DNA from: Pseudomonas costantinii | GTDB taxonomy: Bacteria; Pseudomonadota; Gammaproteobacteria; Pseudomonadales; Pseudomonadaceae | DNA: 64,000 nt | Reading direction: 5' to 3' | Assembly (NCBI RefSeq): GCF_001870435.1 | Contig: NZ_MDDR01000037.1 | Span: 62,001-126,000 of the forward strand | Shown here: one piece after another, positions 24,000 through 32,480 of the stretch | Position numbering within the stretch: position 1 is the first letter of the stretch | Layout of the letters: the number at the start of each line of letters is the position of its first letter | Position numbers and translations under genes: made by a program | Notes under the pieces: model-generated | Database searches by the model: none | What the model was told of the DNA's origin: nothing | Seen by the model: only the letters and a program-made list of their open reading frames with translations

Positions 24000-24982
24000 T
24001 GCAGGTGTTCGATCAAGCGTCGTGCGACTTCCTGGCCACTGAGCCATGCGCCTTCGACCCGACCAGATAGGCACCAGTCACCACACACATACAAGCCCAG
24101 GTCTGCGTCGGCCAGTACACCAAATTCATGGCTGCTGGACGGGCGCGCATACAACCAGCGATGCGCCAGGCTGAAGGACGGTGCAGGCATGGCGCAGTGC
24201 AGCAGTTCTGCGAAGGCGCCGTGCAGGTGTTCGATCACCGCTTCCTTGGGCAGGTCCAAGTGGGCCTTGCTCCAGGCGCTGGTGGCGTGCAGCACCCAGG
24301 TGTCGAGGGTGGTATCGCGCCCGGGTTTGCTACGGTTGCGTGCCAGCCAGTCGAGGGGGCTGTCTTGCACAAAGCAGCCCTCCATCGGCGTATCCAGAGG
24401 TTTGTCGAAGGCCAGTGCGATGGCCCAGGTCGGGTCCATTTTTACCCCGGCGGCGGCACTCGCCAATTTGGGCGCGGCGGCCAGCAGGGCAGTGGCTTGG
24501 GGGGCTGGCGTGGCGATGACGACGTGGCTGAACGGGCCGTGATTGCCGCCGTCGGCATCCAGCAGGTTCCAGTGCTGTTTGCCTTGGAACACTTCGGTGA
24601 TGCGGCAACCGAATTCCACCGGTAAGTCGTCGAGCAGTGCGCGGGTGATCGCGCTCATGCGCGGCGTGCCGACCCAGCGGATCTGTTCATCGGGTGAGGG
24701 AGTGAGTTGGCCGGACTTGAAGTTGTACAGCTGGGGCTTCCACTGCTCGGCCCAGCCGTTGCTTTGCCAGCGTTGCACCTCGTTGACGAAGCGCCGGTCG
24801 CGGGCTGTGAAGTACTGTGCGCCCATGTCCAGTGCACCGGCGTCGCTGCGCTTGCTGCACATGCGGCCACCGCTGCCGCGGCTTTTGTCGAAGAGTTGTA
24901 CAACGTGCCCCGCGTCTCGTAACGCTCGGGCGGCGGAGAGACCGGCGATGCCGGTGCCGATGATCGCGATGGGAACAGTCAT
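23996..24982 (-). CDS. NAD(P)/FAD-dependent oxidoreductase (renalase-like)
   Basis: A 328-residue flavoprotein with the FAD motif IAIIGTGIAGLSAARAL (residues 5-21), FDKSRGSGGRMCSKR near 36-50, and the C-terminal YVCGDWCLSGRVEGAWLSG that closes the FAD site. It resembles bacterial renalase-like amine oxidases. Substrate unknown. It is preceded by a LitR-type operator (25032) and followed by the Trp-rich protein, so it probably belongs to the light regulon. Confidence 0.88.
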   Translation of the reverse strand: MTVPIAIIGTGIAGLSAARALRDAGHVVQLFDKSRGSGGRMCSKRSDAGALDMGAQYFTARDRRFVNEVQRWQSNGWAEQWKPQLYNFKSGQLTPSPDEQIRWVGTPRMSAITRALLDDLPVEFGCRITEVFQGKQHWNLLDADGGNHGPFSHVVIATPAPQATALLAAAPKLASAAAGVKMDPTWAIALAFDKPLDTPMEGCFVQDSPLDWLARNRSKPGRDTTLDTWVLHATSAWSKAHLDLPKEAVIEHLHGAFAELLHCAMPAPSFSLAHRWLYARPSSSHEFGVLADADLGLYVCGDWCLSGRVEGAWLSGQEVARRLIEHLQ

Positions 24983-25031
24983 GGGAGGCCTCGTTTTACC
25001 GTTGGGTACAGACTACGCCGACACCAATAGC

Positions 25032-25055
25032 TGTACAATATTGTTTTTTGGTATA
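25032..25055 (-). promoter_or_regulatory. LitR-type operator, copy 3 (one mismatch)
   Basis: TGTACA, 12 bases, GGTATA: one mismatch from the recalled LitR consensus. It lies 50 bases upstream of the FAD oxidoreductase start on the minus strand and 152 bases upstream of the divergent epimerase-hemH pair. A weak minus-strand promoter (TTGTAC, 17 bases, TAGTCT) overlaps it. Confidence 0.7.
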
Positions 25056-25206
25056 AGTTTTGGCGTACCTGTTCTTACGGCGTGACCTATGGTTAAAGCT
25101 GAGGCTTAAACCTGCTGCGCTAACCAACGCCACGCCCGATTACAAATGATCCCTGCTTATAAAATAGACCAGTGATGGGCGGTAAACGTTACATGAGGAG
25201 GGTCCC

Positions 25207-26106
25207 ATGCATATTTTGCTGACCGGCGGTACTGGCTTGATCGGTCGCCAGCTCTGCCTGCACTGGCTTGCGCAAGGGTATCGACTGACCGTATGGAGCC
25301 GTGAGCCGAACGCTGTCGCCAAATTGTGCGGTGCCGAGGTGTCGGGTGTCGGCCGTCTGCAAGACGTGATCGGCCCCGTGGATGCGGTGGTCAACCTGGC
25401 TGGCGCGCCGATCGCCGATCGTCCTTGGACCAAAAAGCGCAAGGCGTTGTTGTGGAGTAGCCGCATCAGTCTTACCGAAACCCTGTTGGCGTGGATGGAG
25501 GGCTTGGCGCAAAAACCGGCGGTGCTGATTTCCGGTTCCGCCGTGGGATGGTACGGCGATGGTGGCGAGCGCGAATTGACTGAGGCCAGCGGCCCGGTGC
25601 AGGAAGATTTCCCCAGCCAGTTGTGTATCGCCTGGGAAGAAACTGCTCTGCGCGCCGAGTCCTTGGGCATGCGCGTGGTGCTGGTGCGTACTGGCTTAGT
25701 GTTGGCGGCGCAGGGCGGCTTTTTGTCGCGGCTGTTGTTGCCGTTCAAACTGGCGCTGGGTGGGCCGATCGGTGATGGTCGGCAGTGGATGCCGTGGGTA
25801 CATATCAAAGATCAAATCGCCCTGATTGATTTTCTTCTGCACAAGAGTGATGCCAGCGGTCCTTATAATGCCTGCGCGCCACACCCGGTGCGTAACCGTG
25901 AGTTTGCCAAGACCTTGGGCCAGGTGTTGCACCGCCCCGCGTTCATGCCGATGCCGGCCTTTGCGTTGAAGGTTGGGCTGGGTGAATTGTCCGGCCTGTT
26001 GCTGGGTGGGCAGAAGGCGTTGCCGGAGCGGTTGCTGGCCGCGGGTTTTACTTTCCAGTTCACTGAGTTGCGTGCGGCCCTGGACGACTTGTCCAACCGC
26101 CTCTAG
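25207..26106 (+). CDS. TIGR01777 family NAD-dependent epimerase-like protein (YfcH-like)
   Basis: A 299-residue extended-SDR protein with the Rossmann motif ILLTGGTGLIGRQLC at residues 3-17, a SGSAVGWYG motif and a C-terminal DUF1731-type domain (FMPMPAFALKVGLGELSGLLL, then ERLLAAGFTFQF). Substrate is not known. A GAGGAGGG ribosome site precedes the ATG. It lies 14 bases upstream of hemH and probably shares its transcript. Confidence 0.93.
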   Translation: MHILLTGGTGLIGRQLCLHWLAQGYRLTVWSREPNAVAKLCGAEVSGVGRLQDVIGPVDAVVNLAGAPIADRPWTKKRKALLWSSRISLTETLLAWMEGLAQKPAVLISGSAVGWYGDGGERELTEASGPVQEDFPSQLCIAWEETALRAESLGMRVVLVRTGLVLAAQGGFLSRLLLPFKLALGGPIGDGRQWMPWVHIKDQIALIDFLLHKSDASGPYNACAPHPVRNREFAKTLGQVLHRPAFMPMPAFALKVGLGELSGLLLGGQKALPERLLAAGFTFQFTELRAALDDLSNRL

Positions 26107-26120
26107 AGATAGGATGTTGC

Positions 26121-27143
26121 ATGACGGATCACGCGTTGTTACTGGTCAACCTGGGTTCACCGGCGTCCACTTCGGTGGCCGATGTGCGCAGCTACCTCAA
26201 TCAGTTCCTGATGGACCCTTATGTGATCGACCTGCCGTGGCCGGTGCGTCGTTTGCTGGTATCGCTGATCTTGATCAAGCGGCCCGAGCAGTCGGCGCAT
26301 GCCTATGCTTCTATCTGGTGGGATGAGGGTTCTCCGCTGGTGGTGCTCAGCCGTCGCTTGCAGCAGCAGATGACCGCGCAGTGGACCCAGGGGCCGGTTG
26401 AGTTGGCGATGCGTTACGGTGAACCGTCCATTGAGAGCGTGTTGACCCGTTTGGCTGCCCAAGGCATCCGTAAAGTCACCCTGGCGCCGTTGTATCCGCA
26501 GTTCGCCGACAGCACCGTGACCACGGTGGTGGAAGAGGCTCGCCGTGTTGTACGCGACAAAAAACTCGACCTGCAGTTTTCGATCTTGCAACCCTTCTAC
26601 GATGAGCCCGAATACCTCGACGCCTTGGTCGCCAGTGCCAAGCCGCACTTGCAGCAGGACTACGATCACCTGCTGTTCAGCTTCCACGGTTTGCCGGAGC
26701 GGCACCTGCAAAAACTCAACCCGGGGCATACCTTCGATGGGGCCACCGATTGCTGTACCCATGCCTCCCCTGAAGTGCGCGCCACCTGCTATCGCGGCCA
26801 GTGCTTCAGCGTGGCGCGGGATTTTGCCGCGCGCATGGGCTTGCCGGACGGTAAATGGTCGGTGGCGTTCCAATCGCGCCTGGGCCGGGCCAAGTGGATC
26901 GAACCCTACACCGAAGCCCGTCTTGAGGCTTTGGCCCAGCAAGGTGTGAAAAAGCTGCTGGTCATGTGCCCGGCGTTTGTCGCCGATTGCATCGAGACGC
27001 TGGAAGAGATCGGTGACCGTGGGCTGGAGCAGTTCCGTGAGGCAGGGGGCGAGGAACTGGTGTTGGTGCCGTGCCTGAATGATGACCCGCAGTGGGCGGC
27101 GGCGCTCAATACCTTGTGTGAAAGAGCGCCATTGTCCTTATAG
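26121..27143 (+). CDS. hemH: Ferrochelatase
   Basis: HemH inserts ferrous iron into protoporphyrin IX, the last step of protohaem synthesis. The 340-residue protein has LLLVNLGSPAS at the N-terminus, RYGEPSIESVL, the conserved LLFSFHGLPERHL with the active-site His near 193, VAFQSRLGRAKWIEPYT and a late VMCPAFVADCIETLEEI with the catalytic Glu. It ends 6 bases inside the convergent siderophore-receptor gene. Confidence 0.97.
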   Translation: MTDHALLLVNLGSPASTSVADVRSYLNQFLMDPYVIDLPWPVRRLLVSLILIKRPEQSAHAYASIWWDEGSPLVVLSRRLQQQMTAQWTQGPVELAMRYGEPSIESVLTRLAAQGIRKVTLAPLYPQFADSTVTTVVEEARRVVRDKKLDLQFSILQPFYDEPEYLDALVASAKPHLQQDYDHLLFSFHGLPERHLQKLNPGHTFDGATDCCTHASPEVRATCYRGQCFSVARDFAARMGLPDGKWSVAFQSRLGRAKWIEPYTEARLEALAQQGVKKLLVMCPAFVADCIETLEEIGDRGLEQFREAGGEELVLVPCLNDDPQWAAALNTLCERAPLSL

Positions 27144-29234
27144 GCTGAGGGTCAGGCTGACGGTGAAGTTGCGCGGTTCACCGGGGGCGACCCAGTAATT
27201 GCTGTAGGAACGCTCGTAGTACTTTTCATCGAATAGGTTATTGAGGTTCAGGCCCACGGTGACATTCTTCGTGGCCTTGTAATGGGCCAGCAAATCGACG
27301 GTGTGGTAGGCGGGCAGTTCAAAACTGCCGCCGGCTTCGCCGGAGCGATCGCCAACGTAGGTGAATGCCGCCCCCAGGTCTGAGCCGCGCAATACACCGT
27401 CCTGGAACTCATACACGCCCAACAGGCTGGCGCTGTGCTTGGCCACGCCGAGAATCCGGCTACCGGCCGGGATGGCCTTGTCGCCCTTGGTGACTTCGGC
27501 GTCGATGTAGGCGAAGGCGCCAATCACCCGCACGGCATCGCTGACTTGCCCAGTCAATTGCAGATCAAATCCCTGGCTGCGGGCCTTGCCCATCGCGCGA
27601 TTGGTGTCGGTGGCCGGGTCCAGGGCAAGGACGTTTTCCTTTTCGATATGGAACGCGGCGAGGGTGGCGCTGAGGCGTTCGTCAAACAGTTCGCTCTTGA
27701 TCCCCACTTCATAGCCGACGCCTTCTTCCGGCTTGAAGGATTTACCGCCGGCGTCCAGGCCGTTGTTCGGCTTGAACGACGTTGAGGCGTTGGCAAACAC
27801 GCCGACTTGCGGCGTCAGTTGGTAGAGCAAACCGGCGCGCTGGGTCAGGGCGTCGTGGGTTTGTCGGCTCTTGGCGTGATTGCGGGTGAAGTCATCGGTG
27901 CTTTGTTCGAAGTGCTCGAAGCGCGCGCCGACCATACCGCGCAGGCGATCGGTGAGGATGATTTGGTCTTGCAGGTTCAGTGCCTGGCTTTTCACGTGCT
28001 CAAAGACGTCAGTTCCGGAGCGCTCGCCGTTGGGTTTGGGCTTGCCGTAGATCGGGTTGTAGATATCGATTGCATAAGTGCTGCCGCCGATGGCGGTCAC
28101 GCGTTCCTTCTTGCGGTAGTCCTCGTATTCAGTCCCGATCAGCAGTTCGTGCTGCCAACTGCCTATATCGAACAGACCGCGCAGTTCCAACTGCGTAATG
28201 CTGTCGTGCCAGCCGGTGGAGCGTTCGCGGTAGCGGCGGTTGACGGTGTGCCCGTTGGCATTCAACGCGCGGCTTTCCGACGCGTCCCCCCACAGGCTGC
28301 CTTGTTTGTAGTGGCTGGCCAGGCGCAGTTTCCAGGCGTCGTTGAGGTGGTGTTCCAAAGCGGCCTGAATGCGGTTGTTGTGGTTACGGATATCGCCGTC
28401 GTTGGGTTCGCCGAGGAAGGTGGAGCGGGACATGCCATGAGGCGCGACGATGCCACGGTCGAACGTGGAGCTGTGGCGTACGAACTCGCTTTCTACGAGA
28501 AGGCGGGTGTCCGGGTCCAACTGCCAACTGAAAGACGGCGCGACGAACACCCGCTTGGCGTCTACGTGATCGCGGAAGCTGTGGTTGTCTTCCACCGCCA
28601 GATTCACTCGCGACAGCACGCGGCCTTCGCTGTCCAGCGGCGTATTCACATCCAGCGCAGTGCGATAGCGGTCCCAACTGCCAGCACTGGTTTGCACAGT
28701 GGTGAAGGCTTCAGGCTGGGGCTTCTTGGTGACGATATTCACGGTGCCACCGGGATCGCCACGCCCGTATAGGCTGGCAGCGGGGCCCTTGAGGACTTCA
28801 ATGCGTTCGATATTGGCCGCGTCCGGTGTACTCGGGTAGCCGCGATTGGCGCTGAAACCGTCCTGGTAGAACTCCAACGTGGTGAAGCCGCGCACGCTGT
28901 ATTCGTAGAGGGTCAGGCCACCGAAATTGTTTTGCTTGGACACACCGCCGGCAAATTCAAGGGCGCGTTCCACGCTGGTGCTGCCCAGGTCCTTGAGCAC
29001 CGTGGCGGGAATTACGCTGATGGATTGTGGGATGTCACGCAGGGCGGTGTCCGTCTTGGTCGCGCTGGCGGAGCGGGTGGCGCGGTAGCCTTTGACTGGG
29101 CCGGTGGCGGACTCGTAAGCGTCGGTGGTGACGCTGATGGTGTCCAGTTCGACGGTGTTTTCTTCGGCGTAGGCGGGGTCGAGCAGTAAACCCAAGGCCA
29201 GGCCGGCCAAGGGGGCAAACTTTCGAGACGGCAT
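27138..29234 (-). CDS. TonB-dependent siderophore receptor
   Basis: A 698-residue outer-membrane receptor for a ferric siderophore. It has a signal peptide ending AYA, a TonB-box-like VELDTISVTT at the mature N-terminus and a plug domain (IPQSISVIPATVLKDLG through GRGDPGGTVNIVTKKPQ). The beta-barrel ends LFDEKYYERSYSNYWVAPGEPRNFTVSLTLSL, with the usual aromatic strand end. There is no extra N-terminal signalling domain, and no sigma/anti-sigma pair beside it. The ATG at 29234 is preferred over a TTG five codons earlier. The ligand cannot be read from sequence; hydroxamate receptors (FhuA/FiuA-like) are the nearest resemblance I see. Confidence 0.93.
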   Translation of the reverse strand: MPSRKFAPLAGLALGLLLDPAYAEENTVELDTISVTTDAYESATGPVKGYRATRSASATKTDTALRDIPQSISVIPATVLKDLGSTSVERALEFAGGVSKQNNFGGLTLYEYSVRGFTTLEFYQDGFSANRGYPSTPDAANIERIEVLKGPAASLYGRGDPGGTVNIVTKKPQPEAFTTVQTSAGSWDRYRTALDVNTPLDSEGRVLSRVNLAVEDNHSFRDHVDAKRVFVAPSFSWQLDPDTRLLVESEFVRHSSTFDRGIVAPHGMSRSTFLGEPNDGDIRNHNNRIQAALEHHLNDAWKLRLASHYKQGSLWGDASESRALNANGHTVNRRYRERSTGWHDSITQLELRGLFDIGSWQHELLIGTEYEDYRKKERVTAIGGSTYAIDIYNPIYGKPKPNGERSGTDVFEHVKSQALNLQDQIILTDRLRGMVGARFEHFEQSTDDFTRNHAKSRQTHDALTQRAGLLYQLTPQVGVFANASTSFKPNNGLDAGGKSFKPEEGVGYEVGIKSELFDERLSATLAAFHIEKENVLALDPATDTNRAMGKARSQGFDLQLTGQVSDAVRVIGAFAYIDAEVTKGDKAIPAGSRILGVAKHSASLLGVYEFQDGVLRGSDLGAAFTYVGDRSGEAGGSFELPAYHTVDLLAHYKATKNVTVGLNLNNLFDEKYYERSYSNYWVAPGEPRNFTVSLTLSL

Positions 29235-29278
29235 GTTAGAGCGTTCCAATAGCGATATTGAAACAATATAACATGCCA

Positions 29279-29297
29279 GATGAGAATTGATCGCTTT
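29279..29297 (-). promoter_or_regulatory. Possible Fur-box half-site upstream of the receptor gene
   Basis: The stretch gatgagaattgatcgcttt keeps the left half (ATGAGAAT) of the Fur consensus but not the right half. It is 45 bases upstream of the receptor start, where an iron-dependent operator would be expected. The match is partial. Confidence 0.35.
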
Positions 29298-29306
29298 GAA
29301 ACATGG

Positions 29307-29340
29307 CCTTACAGGTGCCCACGAACGGGTACCTGTAAGG
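29307..29340. terminator. Inverted repeat after algW
   Basis: Perfect 10-base arms (ccttacaggt and acctgtaagg) enclose a second 4-base pairing, immediately beyond the algW stop. There is no T run on either strand, so it may be a factor-assisted terminator or an mRNA 3-prime stabiliser. Confidence 0.55.
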
Positions 29341-29346
29341 TGGCGG

Positions 29347-30501
29347 TTATTCCTCTTCTTTTACCGGTGCAGGCGGTGGACGCAGGCCGATTTCCGCCAT
29401 CAGCTTGATCTCTTTACCGTTGCGCATCACTTGGATCGCTACTTTGTCGGTCGGTTTGATTCGCGCCACTTGGTTCATCGACTTGCGGCCGTCGCCGGCC
29501 GGTTCGCCGTCGATGCTGAGGATCACATCGCCTAATTGCAGGCCGGCTTTTTGCGCCGGACCGTCACGGAAAATACCGGCGACCACGATGCCTGGGCGCC
29601 CGGTCAGGCCAAACGACTCGGCCAGTTCCTTGGTCAATGGCTGTACTTCAATCCCCAGCCAGCCGCGAATCACCTGGCCGTGTTCGATGATCGACTTCAT
29701 CACTTCCGTCGCCAGCTTCACCGGAATGGCGAAACCGATGCCTTGGGAGCCGCCGGTCTTGGAGAAGATCGCGGTGTTGATCCCGGTCAGGTTGCCGTTG
29801 GCATCCACCAGCGCGCCGCCGGAGTTGCCGGGGTTGATCGCCGCATCGGTCTGGATGAAGTCTTCGTAGCTGTTGAGGCCCAACTGGTTGCGTCCGGTGG
29901 CGCTGATGATGCCCATGGTCACCGTCTGGCCGACGCCGAACGGGTTGCCGATGGCCAGCGCTACATCACCCACCCGCAGGCTCTCGGAGCGGCCGATGGT
30001 GATGGACGGCAGGCTTTTCAAATCGATTTTCAGCACCGCGAGGTCGGTTTCCGGGTCGCTGCCCACCACCCGTGCCAGGGTTTCCCGGCCGTCACGCAAG
30101 GCGACGACAATTTGGTCGGCGCCTGTGGTCACGTGGTTGTTGGTGAGGATGTAGCCCTCCGGGCTCATGATCACCCCGGAGCCGAGGCTCGACTCCATAC
30201 GCTGTTGCTTGGGCGAGTTGTCGCCGAAAAAGCGTCGGAACTGCGGGTCTTCAAACAGCGGATGAGCCGGTTTGTTGATGACCTTGGTGGTGTACAGATT
30301 GACCACGGCGGGCGCGGCGATGACGACAGCGTCCGCATAGGTCACTGGGCCTTGCACCACCGAACTGGTTTGCGGGGCCTGTTGCAGGTTCACATCAAGG
30401 CTGGGTAAGCCCACCCACTGGGGATATCGCTGAATAATCAGAATCGCGATCAGCACGCCAGCCAACAATGGCCATCCAAAAAAACGCAGTGCCTTGAGCA
30501 T
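29347..30501 (-). CDS. algW: Periplasmic DegS-type protease AlgW
   Basis: AlgW senses misfolded outer-membrane proteins and cleaves the anti-sigma factor MucA, releasing AlgU in envelope stress and alginate control. The 384-residue protein has an N-terminal membrane anchor (residues 8-24) and a trypsin-like domain with His123 (NNHV), Asp153 (TDLAVL) and Ser227 (NPGNSGGA). One PDZ domain follows, starting near 275. One PDZ and the anchor separate it from MucD/DegP. The ATG at 30501 is used instead of a TTG one codon earlier. It is divergent from the Nif3-like gene. Confidence 0.95.
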   Translation of the reverse strand: MLKALRFFGWPLLAGVLIAILIIQRYPQWVGLPSLDVNLQQAPQTSSVVQGPVTYADAVVIAAPAVVNLYTTKVINKPAHPLFEDPQFRRFFGDNSPKQQRMESSLGSGVIMSPEGYILTNNHVTTGADQIVVALRDGRETLARVVGSDPETDLAVLKIDLKSLPSITIGRSESLRVGDVALAIGNPFGVGQTVTMGIISATGRNQLGLNSYEDFIQTDAAINPGNSGGALVDANGNLTGINTAIFSKTGGSQGIGFAIPVKLATEVMKSIIEHGQVIRGWLGIEVQPLTKELAESFGLTGRPGIVVAGIFRDGPAQKAGLQLGDVILSIDGEPAGDGRKSMNQVARIKPTDKVAIQVMRNGKEIKLMAEIGLRPPPAPVKEEE

Positions 30502-30603
30502 CAAGTAAGTCCTGACAGGTTGCAGGGGGCGGGAGAGCGCCCATAATGTCGCGCATTATACGAGGCTGCGAGCGCCTCGGAACGGGATATTTAGGAGTCT
30601 TTT

Positions 30604-31362
30604 ATGGCCGTTGCCCTGAGCACCTTAGTCGAGGAAGCGGACCGCTACCTTGGCAGCGCAAAAATTGCCGATTATTGCCCCAACGGCCTGCAGGTGGAGG
30701 GGCGCCCGCAAGTGATGCGCATCGTCAGCGGCGTCACTGCCAGCCAGGCGCTGCTGGACGCCGCGGTCGAAGCCCAGGCCGACCTGATACTGGTGCACCA
30801 CGGTTATTTCTGGAAGGGTGAAAACCCCTGCATCACCGGCATGAAGCAGCGCCGCCTGAAAACCCTGCTCAAGCATGACATCAGCTTGCTGGCCTACCAC
30901 CTGCCGCTGGATCTGCACGCGGAGGTTGGTAATAACGTGCAACTGGCTCGCCAACTGGACATCACTGTCGAAGGCCCGCTGGACCCGGACAACCTCAAGA
31001 TCGTCGGCCTGGTCGGCTCTCTGGCCGAGCCGTTGTCGCCCCGTGACTTTGCCCGCCGCGTGCAGGACGTGATGGGCCGCGAGCCGCTGCTGATCGAAGG
31101 CAGCGAGATGATTCGCCGCGTCGGTTGGTGCACCGGCGGTGGCCAGGGCTACATCGACCAGGCGATCGCGGCGGGTGTCGATCTGTACTTGAGCGGCGAA
31201 GCCTCCGAGCAGACCTTCCACAGTGCCCGCGAAAACGACATCAGCTTTATTGCCGCCGGCCATCACGCCACCGAGCGCTACGGCGTGCAGGCGCTGGGTG
31301 ATTACCTGGCACGTCGTTTCGCTCTGGAGCATTTGTTCATCGACTGCCCCAACCCGATCTAA
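30604..31362 (+). CDS. Nif3-like dinuclear metal-centre protein
   Basis: A 252-residue member of the Nif3/YbgI family, toroidal hexamers with two metal ions per subunit, once annotated as GTP cyclohydrolase 1 type 2. Metal ligands are visible in LILVHHGYFWKG (His-His), AYHLPLDLHAEVGNN and the C-terminal FIAAGHHATERYGVQAL (His and Glu). Substrate unsettled. It lies between algW and cysD as in P. aeruginosa. Confidence 0.92.
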   Translation: MAVALSTLVEEADRYLGSAKIADYCPNGLQVEGRPQVMRIVSGVTASQALLDAAVEAQADLILVHHGYFWKGENPCITGMKQRRLKTLLKHDISLLAYHLPLDLHAEVGNNVQLARQLDITVEGPLDPDNLKIVGLVGSLAEPLSPRDFARRVQDVMGREPLLIEGSEMIRRVGWCTGGGQGYIDQAIAAGVDLYLSGEASEQTFHSARENDISFIAAGHHATERYGVQALGDYLARRFALEHLFIDCPNPI

Positions 31363-31380
31363 CGAACACCCTGGATCAAA

Positions 31381-31394
31381 TGTGGGAGCTGGCC
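31381..31394 (+). repeat. Half-copy of the GTGGGAGC repeat
   Basis: The tgtgggagctggcc core matches the left arm of the repeat at 45511 and resembles the one at 15340, but no matching right arm follows. It looks like a degenerate or single-arm REP upstream of the cysD promoter region. Confidence 0.55.
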
Positions 31395-31549
31395 AGTGTT
31401 CACAGGCCGGATCGGTCAAACCAAGAGGCATATTCATATATCGTTTCGATCTAGCCGGCTCCCTGAATAGAAGAAGGTGCTGTGCTAGCATGCCCCGCTC
31501 GAACACGGCCCGCTGGCCGTCCATAAGATCGTTTTTTCCGTGAGTAGCC

Positions 31550-32467
31550 ATGGTCGACAAACTGACGCATCTGAAACAGCTGGAGGCGGAAAGCATCCAC
31601 ATCATCCGCGAGGTCGCCGCCGAGTTCGACAACCCGGTGATGCTCTACTCGATCGGTAAAGACTCCGCCGTGATGCTGCACCTGGCGCGCAAGGCCTTCT
31701 TCCCGGGCAAACTGCCGTTCCCGGTGATGCACGTCGACACCCAGTGGAAATTCCAGGAGATGTACAAGTTCCGCGACCGTATGGTTGAAGAGCTGGGCCT
31801 GGACCTGATCACCCACGTCAACCCGGATGGCGTGGCGCAGGGCATCAACCCGTTCACCCACGGCAGCGCCAAGCACACCGACATCATGAAGACCGAAGGC
31901 CTCAAGCAAGCCTTGGACAAACATGGTTTCGACGCAGCATTCGGCGGTGCCCGTCGTGATGAAGAGAAATCCCGTGCCAAAGAGCGCGTGTACTCGTTCC
32001 GCGACAGCAAGCACCGCTGGGACCCGAAGAACCAGCGCCCGGAGCTGTGGAACGTCTACAACGGCAACGTCAACAAGGGCGAGTCTATCCGCGTGTTCCC
32101 GCTGTCCAACTGGACCGAGCTGGACATCTGGCAGTACATCTACCTTGAAGGCATTCCAATTGTGCCGCTGTACTTCGCCGCCGAGCGTGACGTGATCGAG
32201 AAGAACGGCACGTTGATCATGATCGACGACGACCGCATCCTCGAGCACCTGTCCGACGAAGACAAAGCCCGAATCGTCAAAAAGAAAGTACGTTTCCGTA
32301 CCCTTGGCTGCTACCCGTTGACGGGCGCGGTGGAGTCCGACGCCGAGACGCTGACGGACATCATTCAGGAAATGCTCCTGACGCGAACTTCCGAGCGCCA
32401 GGGCCGGGTCATCGACCACGATGGCGCAGGCTCGATGGAAGACAAGAAACGTCAGGGTTATTTCTAA
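31550..32467 (+). CDS. cysD: Sulfate adenylyltransferase subunit 2
   Basis: CysD is the catalytic ATP-sulfurylase subunit that makes adenylyl sulfate from ATP and sulfate. The 305-residue protein has the PP-loop YSIGKDSAVMLHLARKAF near 37-54, HVDTQWKFQEMY, and FGGARRDEEKSRAKERVYSFR. The C-terminus GAGSMEDKKRQGYF is the usual one. It ends 13 bases before cysNC; the two act as a complex. Confidence 0.98.
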   Translation: MVDKLTHLKQLEAESIHIIREVAAEFDNPVMLYSIGKDSAVMLHLARKAFFPGKLPFPVMHVDTQWKFQEMYKFRDRMVEELGLDLITHVNPDGVAQGINPFTHGSAKHTDIMKTEGLKQALDKHGFDAAFGGARRDEEKSRAKERVYSFRDSKHRWDPKNQRPELWNVYNGNVNKGESIRVFPLSNWTELDIWQYIYLEGIPIVPLYFAAERDVIEKNGTLIMIDDDRILEHLSDEDKARIVKKKVRFRTLGCYPLTGAVESDAETLTDIIQEMLLTRTSERQGRVIDHDGAGSMEDKKRQGYF

Positions 32468-32480
32468 GGGGTTGTCACCA

